This document shows positions 8,534-16,600 of a DNA stretch of 37,342 nucleotides, one piece after another (the stretch's first letter is position 1; each line of letters opens with the position of its first letter). Both the position numbers and the translations under genes were made by a program. The notes beneath the pieces were generated by a model, which searched no databases, had not been told where the DNA came from, and worked only from the letters and a program-made list of their open reading frames with translations. The DNA is taken from positions 1 through 37,342 of the forward strand of contig PWHN01000062.1 of assembly GCA_003554945.1 (NCBI GenBank). Direction: 5' to 3'. This stretch comes from a bacterium. Lineage in GTDB: Bacteria > T1Sed10-126.

Positions 8534-9635
8534 GCCAGCTACAATAGGGGGGGAGCTCTCCCGTTGTTAAGATATAGAGGGCTTCCAGGGCGTAGTAGTC
8601 ACCCCAGATTGTGGCCGCGTTTATTCCCTTGTTTTTTGGATAATGGTAGCAGCCGCCGCTGATTAATCCGGCCGCATCTTCACTCCGTCGATAAAATCCG
8701 AATAAATCCAGTACCGTTTGTTGACCGAGTTCAAAAGAATCTTTGGCTTCAAAAACTATACCATCAATCAACAATCCCCCGGCAAGAATTGCAGCGGCTG
8801 TTGTATCCAGCTTCTCTTCCGCCGGATTTTGCCCGACGGCATAATCATAGGCGGGGATAGTCTTCTCACTGTTCTGGCAGTGATAGCTTACCAGCCCCCG
8901 TGCTGTCTCTCTATAATCGCTCTCGTTAAAGTAAATACTTCCGGCAATTAGTCCACGGTATAACCAGGCTAATCCGCGCGACCAGCAGCCCTTTTCAATA
9001 CCCTGCGGCGATTTTTCGGCAATAATTTCTCCAGTCGCCGGCTTGATGTATAAGACATGCCTCACACTCCCGTCTTCCCGTAAAAAAACAGCACTCGCAC
9101 GGTTCAGGTTGTTCTTTATACACTGACGATAGGATACACTTAGCGGTAGCGGGTCATTGTCTGCTGCCCAGTAGAGCAGCGGCAAATTCATATAGAGGTC
9201 GGTGGCGGTAAGCAGTGGCCTATTTTTTCGAAAGTGACAGATTAATCCGGACTGGCGGTGATGACAATCCATCAACCGCCTCGCTGCTTTTAAACATTTT
9301 TTGTAGGAGTTACTATCGCCGGTAAGTTCATAATTTATAAGGTGGGAATATTGATAACGGAAACCGGTGTTGAAATTACCCTGGTGCTTTTTTGTCACCA
9401 GACGGGTTAAATTTTTGGCAGTTTGTGAATATTCATGGTTGACCAGCGACCCCAGCCAAAAAATAGCCGGATAAAAACCGCTGACCCAGTCGTCGGCTCC
9501 CGCAGAAGCGAGTGTTTCCCAGTGCCCGTTACTGGTATAATAAGGGAACTGCTCTACACTTTCAGGTAAATTGCGTGTCTCGTTTTGTAGATATCGAATC
9601 AATGTTTTCTCAAAATCAGGTGCTGTAGGTAGCAT
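8469..9635 (-). CDS. Glycoside hydrolase family 88-like protein
   Basis: Related to unsaturated glucuronyl hydrolases (alpha6/alpha6 barrel), which act on unsaturated uronic-acid oligosaccharides by vinyl-ether hydration. Seen: 'DDWVSGFYPAIFWLG' near residue 48 and 'TATDLYMNLPLLYWA' at 143-157, the latter carrying the catalytic Asp (D146). The other catalytic Asp of the family, in an HDxGF motif, appears as 'FNTGF' (N89), so activity may differ. No signal peptide, so cytoplasmic. Start is uncertain: ATG at 9635 with GAGGG 11 bases upstream is preferred, a TTG at 9653 is the longer option. Tail-to-tail overlap with gpmI. Confidence 0.75.
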   Translation of the reverse strand: MLPTAPDFEKTLIRYLQNETRNLPESVEQFPYYTSNGHWETLASAGADDWVSGFYPAIFWLGSLVNHEYSQTAKNLTRLVTKKHQGNFNTGFRYQYSHLINYELTGDSNSYKKCLKAARRLMDCHHRQSGLICHFRKNRPLLTATDLYMNLPLLYWAADNDPLPLSVSYRQCIKNNLNRASAVFLREDGSVRHVLYIKPATGEIIAEKSPQGIEKGCWSRGLAWLYRGLIAGSIYFNESDYRETARGLVSYHCQNSEKTIPAYDYAVGQNPAEEKLDTTAAAILAGGLLIDGIVFEAKDSFELGQQTVLDLFGFYRRSEDAAGLISGGCYHYPKNKGINAATIWGDYYALEALYILTTGELPPYCSWLTKRDYSRSFLPGRAGPLSQV

Positions 9636-9704
9636 TACCGACACATCCCTCAAAAATATAGTACACTACGTTTTAATTGTCGGCAGATAAGAGGCGTTTT
9701 TTTA

Positions 9705-12005
9705 ATGAATAAAAAAAGATATTTATTAACTGTTTATGGAACGGTTCAGGGCGTGGGCTTCCGTCCTTTTGTATACCGGCTGGCCCGTGACTTTGATTTG
9801 ACCGGTCGGGTTGGTAACTCGGCGGCCGGTGTATATATTGAAGTTGAAGGGGAAGAACAACGGTTGGAATCATTTTTAAAACAGCTGCAGAACGGCATCC
9901 CGCCGGCGGCAGAGATTGTCTCTCTGAAAAAAGAAGTAAAAAAACCTGCCGGTTATAAAAATTTTAAAATAACTACCAGCAGTAACGCCGGTCAGGTCCA
10001 GGTTCGCATTTTGCCCGACCTTGCCACCTGCAAAGACTGTATGAACGAAGTTCTGGACAGCACTGATCGTCGGTATTTGTATCCTTTCACCAACTGTACT
10101 AATTGCGGCCCGCGTTATTCAATTATTCGCGGCTTACCTTATGATCGTCCTCTTACTTCAATGTCCGAGTTTAAAATGTGCGTCTCCTGCAGGCAAGAAT
10201 ATGAAGATGTCCTGGACCGGCGATTTCACGCTCAACCGAACGCCTGCCCGGACTGTGGTCCACGGCTGTGCTGGCTGGAAAACGGCGAGCAGATCAACGG
10301 GTCGACGGCGCTGAAAAAGGCTCAACAAAAATTAGAACAGGGTAAACTGTTAGCTGTCAAAGGACTGGGGGGCTTTCATCTGATAACAAGCGCCGTGGAT
10401 GCCGAAGCGGTTCTGGAATTGCGACGGGTAAAACAGCGTCCCGCGAAACCGCTTGCTCTAATGTATCCTGATTTAGATCTGTTAAAACGTGATTGCCAGG
10501 TCACTCCTACTGCTGAAGAGACTCTTGCTTCTACCGCTTCCCCCATAGTTTTACTAAAACGCAACCCCCGCTCAAAACTGGTTGATGAAGTTGCTCCTGA
10601 CACGGATAAAGTGGGAGTTATGTTACCTTATACGCCTCTGCACACTCTTCTTCTGGATTCTCTTAGCTTTCCGGTGGTCGCAACAAGCGCCAACATATCA
10701 GGCGAGCCAATACATACGGATATTGATTCCCTGAAACAATCACTGGGGCCCCATCTGGATGGAATCCTGTCCCACGAGCGCTCTATTGAAAGAGCCGTTG
10801 ACGACTCCGTTGTCTCCTTGCTGGAGAGAAAACCTCAACTTCAACGTATCGGTCGTGGTTATGCCCCGGCGACCTTTGATTTTGAGCCTGCTGCGGGTTC
10901 GGTTCTTGCCCTGGGCGGTCAGTTAAAGAACACCATCGCCCTGTCGCGTCGTGGTGAAATTATAACTTCCCAGCACCTTGGTGATCTTGCCGGGACTGAG
11001 ACGGTAGAGAATTACCGGCACTCGATTCAGGATATCTGCGAACTATATGAGATTAATCCTGATCTACTTGTCGCTGATCTTCATCCCGATTACTACAGTA
11101 CCAGCTACGGCCTTCGGCGGCCGCAACCGTTGTACCAGGTTCAACATCATCACGCTCATGCCGCTTCACTGCTGGTTGATCGGCAGGTCGATGAGGAAAT
11201 CCTGGCCCTCGTTTGGGATGGAACCGGGTATGGTGACGACGGCACTGTCTGGGGCGGGGAGTTCTTATTAGCCGATTTAAAAGATTACCGCCGGACTGCT
11301 CATTTTCGAATTTTTCCCCTGCCGGGAGGCGAAAAAGCGGTTGAAGAGCCCCGCCGCTGTGCCCTCGGTCTCTTGCAGGAATTGAACCTGGAGCCTTCCG
11401 ACGTCCGGGAAATTAAGAACGCATTTGATGATGATAAGCTGAAGCTATTGAAACAGTCACTTCAACGGGGGGTTAATACCGTAAAAACCTCCAGTGCCGG
11501 CCGGCTGTTCGACGGTGTTGCAGCATTGCTTGGCCTGGCTAAAAAAAATGAATTTACCGGACAGGCCCCCATGCGCCTTGAACAGGCGGCACGAAAGGTA
11601 AAGACAGATAGTGTTCTTTCTTATAAAATTATAGAGACTCAAAGCCGAGATGAAAAATGTTTAGTTTTTGACTGGGAACCAATGGTTAAAGAAATAATTA
11701 TGGCGCGGGGCCAAAGTGAGAATATAAATGAACTGGCGGCAGCTTTTCACAACACGCTGGCCGCAGCCTCTCTCGAGATAGTTGAAAGATTGGCTGTTGA
11801 CCGGGTAGGATTGACCGGCGGATGCTTCCAGAACAGCTATCTGACGGAACGTATTGTTGACTTACTGCGTAACAAAAACATTCAACCGCTTATACACCGC
11901 CGTCTGCCGCCCAACGACGGCGGTTTGGCTGTTGGTCAGGCGGCGATAGCAGAAAAACGTAGATCAGAATCTTCCACCGCTATTCCCCGTTCTTTTTCCC
12001 CTTGA
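9705..12005 (+). CDS. hypF: Carbamoyltransferase HypF ([NiFe]-hydrogenase maturation)
   Basis: Uses carbamoyl phosphate and ATP to make the thiocarboxamide on HypE that becomes the CN ligands of [NiFe] hydrogenase. Domains in order: acylphosphatase ('TVYGTVQGVGFRPFVYR'), two zinc fingers (CxxC pairs such as 'CKDC', 'CTNC', 'CVSC', 'CPDC', about residues 105-190), a YrdC-like domain ('LAVKGLGGFHL', 'VVATSANISGEP'), and a Kae1-like carbamoyltransferase domain ('QHHHAHAASLL', 'VWDGTGYGDDG', 'LTGGCFQNSYL'). 766 aa, normal. The last dozen or so residues are encoded by a palindromic repeat unit that also supplies the stop. hypC follows; hypA, B, D, E and hydrogenase genes are not in the window. Confidence 0.96.
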   Translation: MNKKRYLLTVYGTVQGVGFRPFVYRLARDFDLTGRVGNSAAGVYIEVEGEEQRLESFLKQLQNGIPPAAEIVSLKKEVKKPAGYKNFKITTSSNAGQVQVRILPDLATCKDCMNEVLDSTDRRYLYPFTNCTNCGPRYSIIRGLPYDRPLTSMSEFKMCVSCRQEYEDVLDRRFHAQPNACPDCGPRLCWLENGEQINGSTALKKAQQKLEQGKLLAVKGLGGFHLITSAVDAEAVLELRRVKQRPAKPLALMYPDLDLLKRDCQVTPTAEETLASTASPIVLLKRNPRSKLVDEVAPDTDKVGVMLPYTPLHTLLLDSLSFPVVATSANISGEPIHTDIDSLKQSLGPHLDGILSHERSIERAVDDSVVSLLERKPQLQRIGRGYAPATFDFEPAAGSVLALGGQLKNTIALSRRGEIITSQHLGDLAGTETVENYRHSIQDICELYEINPDLLVADLHPDYYSTSYGLRRPQPLYQVQHHHAHAASLLVDRQVDEEILALVWDGTGYGDDGTVWGGEFLLADLKDYRRTAHFRIFPLPGGEKAVEEPRRCALGLLQELNLEPSDVREIKNAFDDDKLKLLKQSLQRGVNTVKTSSAGRLFDGVAALLGLAKKNEFTGQAPMRLEQAARKVKTDSVLSYKIIETQSRDEKCLVFDWEPMVKEIIMARGQSENINELAAAFHNTLAAASLEIVERLAVDRVGLTGGCFQNSYLTERIVDLLRNKNIQPLIHRRLPPNDGGLAVGQAAIAEKRRSESSTAIPRSFSP

Positions 12006-12125
12006 AGGGGAAAAAGACAAAGGCGGACTCTCTTTTTTTTCCTTTCAACGTGGTGAAATACAAAGGGGGGTGCTCTCTTTTTTTTCCCTCGACGGGGGGA
12101 AAGACAAAGGGGGGGGAGAAGATGG
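11985..12125. repeat. Triplicated G/C-run palindromic repeat between hypF and hypC
   Basis: Three related units follow one another. Each has a pyrimidine run ending in CCCC, a short loop (TTGAA or CGACG type) and a run of G then AAAGACAAAGG, like the hairpin at 2580-2627. The first unit overlaps the 3' end of hypF. They may form RNA hairpins inside the hypF-hypC transcript. Confidence 0.7.
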
Positions 12126-12212
12126 GTTACCGCCAGTGGAAAAACCGCTGTAAGATTCTGGACGTGGATCAGCATATTTTTTATCTGATAGCTTGATAAA
12201 GGAGGACTAACT

Positions 12213-12446
12213 ATCTGTTTGGGAATACCGGGAGAAGTAGAAGAAATAATTCTTGAGGACGAGGTTGAACGGCTGGCGCGAGTTAACTTCGCTGGCGTCA
12301 AAAAGAAAGTAACCCTGACCTATTTGCCTGAAGCTGAACCGGGAGATTATGTCATCGTTCATGCCGGTTGTGCAATCAGCGTCATCGATGAAGAAGAAGC
12401 CGAAGAGACGCTGCGTTACCTGGAGGAAATTGCCGATCAAAGGTAG
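12213..12446 (+). CDS. hypC: Hydrogenase maturation chaperone HypC, apparent ATC start
   Basis: HypC carries the Fe(CN)2CO unit with HypD and delivers it to the hydrogenase large subunit through its N-terminal Cys (residue 2). Family members begin MCLGIPG. Here the in-frame sequence is ATC TGT TTG GGA ATA CCG GGA, so the family's Met position is an ATC codon at 12213. AAAGGAGG (12198-12204) lies exactly 8 bases upstream. The next in-frame canonical option, TTG at 12219, would delete the essential Cys. Upstream in frame there is a stop at 12189 and no ATG, GTG or TTG. The rest ('VNFAGVKKKVTLTYLP', 'GDYVIVHAGCAISVIDEEEA') is typical. 77 aa. Confidence 0.85.
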   Translation: MCLGIPGEVEEIILEDEVERLARVNFAGVKKKVTLTYLPEAEPGDYVIVHAGCAISVIDEEEAEETLRYLEEIADQR

Positions 12447-12473
12447 CACTAATCAATTGCTCCCTAACCTGGA

Positions 12474-12504
12474 TAATTCACGACAGCTTAACTGTCGTGA
12501 ATTA
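12474..12504. terminator. Perfect 13-bp hairpin after hypC
   Basis: Bases 12474-12486 are the exact reverse complement of 12492-12504, with a 5-base loop. It lies 27 bases after the hypC stop. No T-run follows on either strand, so it may be an RNA-stabilising hairpin rather than an intrinsic terminator. Confidence 0.5.
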
Positions 12505-12613
12505 CCCGTCCGCAGGACAGCCGTTTGTAGGCTTCTTGTTGGGTATTGGACAAAATATTATTATTGCAGTTATTTTCACAGACTGTAACTTACCAGTTGT
12601 TCTGTAAACGGCT

Positions 12614-12690
12614 GGGTTAACCCCGCCCATTTGACGAATGGGCGGCCCTTCGGGCGGTCTATGCATAGGGTTCATGCATAGGTCGGGCTA
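12614..12690. repeat. Cluster of consecutive hairpins in convergent spacer
   Basis: Within the 302-base gap between convergent hypC and the outer-membrane-type gene are GGGTTAACCC (12614-12623), arms 12624-12631/12637-12644 (8 bp perfect), GCCC-TTC-GGGC (12645-12655) and arms 12659-12666/12674-12681 (8 bp perfect). No open gene is seen. It may serve as bidirectional transcript ends or be a structured RNA; I cannot tell. Confidence 0.5.
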
Positions 12691-12748
12691 AGATAATAAA
12701 AAGGATTTCAACAGAGCCAGGTTTGTCTGATCAAATTATCAGTTCTTT

Positions 12749-13540
12749 TTAAAAGAAATTATAGACGAAATTTACCGTGGCTACGCTTCGTGTAGCTACT
12801 TCTTCAACTTCGTTTTCGTAATAGAGAGTAAAACGGTAGTTAATGTTAAGCCAGCGATTTAGCTCCGAAGTCAGATTGTTTTCCCACCGGACCTGATAAT
12901 CGTCGCTGTCGTCGGTGGGCATTGAACTCTCCACTTCTGACAAAAATTCTCCATTTTCAAATTGGAAAGAATAGGCTACTATCAGCTCATACAATGACTC
13001 CCAGTCCTCTGAAGGGTTCCACCCGCGGGACGCCCGGGGACCGGTTCGCAGCTCCAGCGTTCCGTAAGTTTCTGAATCAAGGAAATAGACGCCAAGGCCG
13101 ACAACGTTTTTCATACTCGTTGGGTGACCGAATTCGTTAAAAACCGAACGCAGTCGCATACTGCCAAAAGAGAAGACTTCGTCGCTTAACATGTAACGAA
13201 ATATGTTATTTTGATCGATTTCATCTTCATTTCGCTCACCGTCTATTTCACCGTATTGCATTCGTAAACGGTGCTCGTGGTTCCAGTTGTCGGTTGCCCG
13301 TCTGTAACGTCCGTTGATCGACGATGTCCAGCTCGACCTGTCTTCACCCGCTATTCCGGGAACATCCTCGTAGCTGTCCTGGTGAGCGGTACTTATTGAA
13401 GTTAATGAAAGAGCGGCCCGCAGAGATTTATTAATTCTGATTTCACTGGCCTGTAGACCACCCACAGCAGTTAATATAGAAACTGTCATTACCCCGATAA
13501 ATAAAAATAATTTTGACGGATAATTGTCATTTAACAGCAT
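12749..13540 (-). CDS. Predicted outer-membrane beta-barrel protein of unknown function
   Basis: 263 aa with an N-terminal signal ('LFLFIGVMTVSILTAVGG' then 'LQASE', likely cleaved after Ala-Ser or nearby). The mature part shows alternating polar/hydrophobic strands such as 'WLNINYRFTLYYENE' and ends '...VATVNFVYNFF', the C-terminal aromatic typical of outer-membrane proteins. This style fits small barrels of the DUF481 type, but I cannot assign a family firmly. Its presence argues for a diderm cell envelope. ATG at 13540 has GGAGG 7 bases upstream. Monocistronic and convergent with hypC. Confidence 0.7.
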   Translation of the reverse strand: MLLNDNYPSKLFLFIGVMTVSILTAVGGLQASEIRINKSLRAALSLTSISTAHQDSYEDVPGIAGEDRSSWTSSINGRYRRATDNWNHEHRLRMQYGEIDGERNEDEIDQNNIFRYMLSDEVFSFGSMRLRSVFNEFGHPTSMKNVVGLGVYFLDSETYGTLELRTGPRASRGWNPSEDWESLYELIVAYSFQFENGEFLSEVESSMPTDDSDDYQVRWENNLTSELNRWLNINYRFTLYYENEVEEVATRSVATVNFVYNFF

Positions 13541-13632
13541 TTTTTGGCCTCCGTCTGTTAATATTTACAGGTTAAATTTAGCCACATAGCTTTCAAGATT
13601 ATCCTTCTATTTTAAAAATTTCAAGAAAAAAT

Positions 13633-13661
13633 TTGACCCTGGAATTTTATTGTGCTATATT
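13633..13661 (+). promoter_or_regulatory. Sigma-A-type promoter for flagellin
   Basis: TTGACC (13633-13638), 17-base spacer, TATATT (13656-13661). The predicted start near 13668 would give a leader of about 145 nt before the flagellin ATG. I did not find a good sigma-28 match (TAAAGTTT/GCCGATAA type) in the same region. Confidence 0.6.
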
Positions 13662-13708
13662 TTAAGTAACTAAAATAGCAGGAGTTTAGCTCTATTACGT
13701 CTGTAGCG

Positions 13709-13805
13709 TCTCTTTCTAGCAGGGAAAGAGATTTGGGGGTAGGGGAGGTAGTAAATGGGGAATGGGATCACGGATGATCCTTATTAACTGCTCCAGGAGG
13801 GAGCA
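13709..13805 (+). promoter_or_regulatory. Flagellin leader with two CsrA-type hairpins, one over the SD
   Basis: Three hairpins precede the ATG: 13709-13716/13724-13731; 13765-13770/13775-13780 with a CGGA loop; and 13789-13794/13800-13805 with an AGGAG loop that contains the Shine-Dalgarno AGGAGG (13795-13800). GGA in the loop of a short hairpin is the CsrA recognition pattern, and the sequence around 13768-13778 is close to the CsrA consensus. A pair of sites, one covering the SD, is how CsrA represses hag in B. subtilis. No csrA gene is in the window. Confidence 0.55.
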
Positions 13806-13811
13806 CGACCG

Positions 13812-15290
13812 ATGGGTGGTCTTTTCAGGATAAGCTCTGCCACATCAGAGCAGCGGATTATGAATCGTCTTTCCAGAAATCAGCGTACTATGTCCCGGGC
13901 GAGGGAGCGTCTGTCAAGTGGTCAGCGTATCAACCAGGCCGGTGACGACGCTGCGGGACTAACAATTTCCACACGCCTTGAAAGCCAAATCCGTGGTTTA
14001 GATCAGTCAATCGATAACGCCCAGGACGCCATTTCCATGCTCCGCACTGCCGACGGAGCCATGGAAAAAATACAGGCCAACGTCCAGCGGATGCGGGAGC
14101 TGGCTGTCCAGTCGGCCAACGACAGTCTCACCGACAGCGACCGTGAAAATATCGAAGCAGAAATAGACCAACTGCTCGAAGATATCGATGACATCGCCGA
14201 ACGAGCCACTTTCAACGATAGACCCCTGCTTGTAAACGAGTTCCAACCGGAAGAAGAAGACGCCAACATTCAGAGCCTGGCCAACCGGGTGTTTAATGCT
14301 TCTTTTGAAGATCCTAAAGATCCGAATGACCCGGACGATATGGAGGCTGCTTACTGGGATGATTTGAGGGGGATGGCGTGGTGGGGAGGGGAATATAGAA
14401 TTCGTGATCTGGCCGCTCACGGTAATTACGCTGTTCGATTTTTGGACCCGGCCGGCCCGGATAGTAGAACTACCACCTCTCATAGATTTGATGTTGAAGG
14501 CGGGGCAGGTGTTGCCATGGGAGTTTCGGCACGTCTTGTCGCTGATGATGAGGATGCCGGGGATTTAAATACCGACGTTGATGCTGCCTACGACCCCGAA
14601 AATTCTGAAATTAATTTCAGAGTTAGAGTGTATGATGAAGATGATAACGAGCTGGATACAATTTCACCGGCAGCCTGTAATTTCAGCCAGATAGGTGCTT
14701 ACGAACATTTTTATTGTTCGGAAGAATGGGGGTATGACGAAGAAGCTGGCGAATTCGGCTATGTACCCATAGAGTTGCCTGAGGAAGCTGATAGCGCCCG
14801 GTTGGAGATCGAGGCCGGTGAACACGACACCAGTGTCAACCGAGATATTATGATAGATCGTGCTTTTGTTACTCAAACCGGCCACGGAAACCTTGATTTT
14901 CATCTCGGGGCCAATAGAGATGAACTTATTAATATAAGTAACGAAGATCTACCTGCTGTAACTTCAAGCACAATGGGAATTGGCGGCTTAAGTGTAATGA
15001 CTCGCAAAGACGCTAATGAATCTCTAATGTATCTGGAGGAAGCATTAGATAAACTAAGCACTGCGCGGGCTACTGTAGGGGCGGCTCAGAACCGGCTCGA
15101 GGGAGCCGTCGACTATATGATGATTCAGCGGCAGGAAGCCGAAGATTCTCGCAGCCAAATCAGGGACGCTGACCTTGCCGAGGAGACCACCAACCGACTG
15201 CGCAGCGATATTCTTACACAATCCGCCACCTCACTGCTCGGCCAGGTCCCCGAACAGGCCGCCGTCGCTCTCCGTCTCCTCCAAAATTAG
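13812..15290 (+). CDS. Flagellin with inserted beta-sandwich-like domain
   Basis: Filament protein of 492 aa. Residues 1-140 are a typical flagellin N-terminal D0/D1 ('MNRLSRNQRTMSRARERLSS', 'DDAAGLTIS', 'QDAISMLRTADGAM') and residues 358-492 are the C-terminal half ('DFHLGANRDELI', then '...LLGQVPEQAAVALRLLQN'). Between them, about 141-357, lies an acidic region opening 'RVFNASFEDP' and ending 'IMIDRAFVTQTG', with strand patterns resembling a carbohydrate-binding-module-type jelly roll. It has two Cys (C289, C302), unusual in flagellins, which could form a disulfide. ATG has AGGAGG 11 bases upstream. No other flagellar gene is nearby. Confidence 0.9.
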   Translation: MGGLFRISSATSEQRIMNRLSRNQRTMSRARERLSSGQRINQAGDDAAGLTISTRLESQIRGLDQSIDNAQDAISMLRTADGAMEKIQANVQRMRELAVQSANDSLTDSDRENIEAEIDQLLEDIDDIAERATFNDRPLLVNEFQPEEEDANIQSLANRVFNASFEDPKDPNDPDDMEAAYWDDLRGMAWWGGEYRIRDLAAHGNYAVRFLDPAGPDSRTTTSHRFDVEGGAGVAMGVSARLVADDEDAGDLNTDVDAAYDPENSEINFRVRVYDEDDNELDTISPAACNFSQIGAYEHFYCSEEWGYDEEAGEFGYVPIELPEEADSARLEIEAGEHDTSVNRDIMIDRAFVTQTGHGNLDFHLGANRDELINISNEDLPAVTSSTMGIGGLSVMTRKDANESLMYLEEALDKLSTARATVGAAQNRLEGAVDYMMIQRQEAEDSRSQIRDADLAEETTNRLRSDILTQSATSLLGQVPEQAAVALRLLQN

Positions 15291-15345
15291 TGTCAGAGTT
15301 AAACTTTAAACTTAAGAGTGTCAGAGTTAAACTTTAAACTTAAGA
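15291..15345. repeat. 28-bp tandem duplication
   Basis: The unit starting TGTCAGAGTTAAACTTTAAA is present twice head to tail at 15291-15318 and 15319-15345, immediately after the flagellin stop and before the convergent apbE stop at 15360. No clear GC-rich terminator is seen in this gap. Confidence 0.8.
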
Positions 15346-15359
15346 AACTTGTAATCAGT

Positions 15360-16397
15360 CTAAAAATCGATAATTTCTGCGTTGCGTACAGGGGCTCTTT
15401 TCTCACTTAGCAATTTTTGAAAACCTGGAGTAACCCAGTAGCTAAGTTTGTCGTTGTCCGTTTTCACGGCCATAAAGGTGTCATGCCCTATTTCCTTCAA
15501 CCCTTCTTCAGCGGTCGTCAAATAGAGTGAGGTCGACAGCAGGTCAGCCTCCAGGGCATCGTCGGCGACTACAGTAGTTGCGGCCACTCCCTGTACAGGA
15601 CGACCGCTTACCGGGTTGATAATGTGTGAATATCTTTCTCCCTCGTGGAAAAATGTTCTTTCGTAATCACCGCTTGTTCCAACGCCGGCATCACTTACGT
15701 TGAGGACGGCATCAATTTCATTTTGCGCCCGTGGGTTTTGTATGCCTATCGTCCATTTTTCATCTTCCGGACCATAACCACCGGCATAAATATTTCCACC
15801 AAGATTTATAAGATGATCAGAAAACCCACTGGTTTTCAATACTTCTGATGCCCGATCGGCGGCATAACCTTTCGCAAGCGCACCAAAATCAAGTTGCATA
15901 TCTTTCCGGGGAAGAGTTATGGTTGTATCGGATATCTCAAGCTGTTGCAATCCCACCAGGTCGCGGGCTTCATCTATCTCTTTATCACTCGGAATGTTTT
16001 CTTTCTGTTGGTAGAACCCCCAGAGGTCAACCAGCGGGCCAACCGTAATGTCGAAGAGACCATCGCTTTTATCGTGATATTTTTTTGCTTTTTCAACCAG
16101 CTTGATAAACTCCGGAGTCACCTCTACAGCTTTTCCTGGATTGTTGTTAACCTCAAAAGTCAGGCTGGTGTCAATGTAGTTTGAAAAAAGGCGATTAATC
16201 CGTTCAACTTCTTCATAGGCCTTATTGACAGCCGGTTCAGCGGTGGGATCAGGCACAATTATTCGCAGGAAAGTTCCCATGGTTGTAAAATCTCGTCTGA
16301 TTAGCTCCTGTTCTTTTTCTGTCCTTAAAAAAATCAACCCTCCCAGCAAGAAGAGAACTAAAATGATTGGCAACACCTTCTGCAAAAGTATTTTCAA
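15360..16397 (-). CDS. apbE: FAD:protein FMN transferase (ApbE family)
   Basis: Attaches FMN covalently to Thr/Ser of flavoproteins such as Rnf/Nqr subunits, using FAD; Mg-dependent. The N-terminal hydrophobic segment 'VLPIILVLFLLGGLIFL' is a membrane anchor or uncleaved signal, so the enzyme acts outside the cytoplasmic membrane. Seen: 'FTTMGTFLRIIV', 'LFDITVGPLVDLWGF', 'QLDFGALAKGYAADRA', 'NLGGNIYAGG', 'GVGTSGDYERTFFHEGERY' and 'HIINPVSGRPV'. 345 aa, normal. The start is a TTG at 16397 with AAAGGA 8 bases upstream; no later Met would keep the anchor. Its flavoprotein client is not in the window. Confidence 0.92.
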   Translation of the reverse strand: MKILLQKVLPIILVLFLLGGLIFLRTEKEQELIRRDFTTMGTFLRIIVPDPTAEPAVNKAYEEVERINRLFSNYIDTSLTFEVNNNPGKAVEVTPEFIKLVEKAKKYHDKSDGLFDITVGPLVDLWGFYQQKENIPSDKEIDEARDLVGLQQLEISDTTITLPRKDMQLDFGALAKGYAADRASEVLKTSGFSDHLINLGGNIYAGGYGPEDEKWTIGIQNPRAQNEIDAVLNVSDAGVGTSGDYERTFFHEGERYSHIINPVSGRPVQGVAATTVVADDALEADLLSTSLYLTTAEEGLKEIGHDTFMAVKTDNDKLSYWVTPGFQKLLSEKRAPVRNAEIIDF

Positions 16398-16600
16398 TCA
16401 GATCATCCTTTCAGGATCTTCGCCAATTGAATGTTTTTTTAAGCCGTTAATAAACTGTCTGAGATTGGTCTGTTATTTTTCCACTATATAGGTTAGAATT
16501 TTTTTAGTGGAAAGGAAAGAGGAACAAGACTGAACTAAGAAAAAGATTATCTGGCGTCAAATTTTATATATAAGCCTAAACTCATTGCAGGTGATGACAG

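Noticed and set aside
12219-12446. HypC starting at TTG 12219
   Set aside because: It would remove the essential N-terminal Cys and leaves a 14-base spacing to the Shine-Dalgarno; the ATC at 12213 fits both.
13633-13812. Sigma-28 flagellin promoter
   Set aside because: No good match to the sigma-28 consensus; a clear sigma-A-type promoter is present instead.
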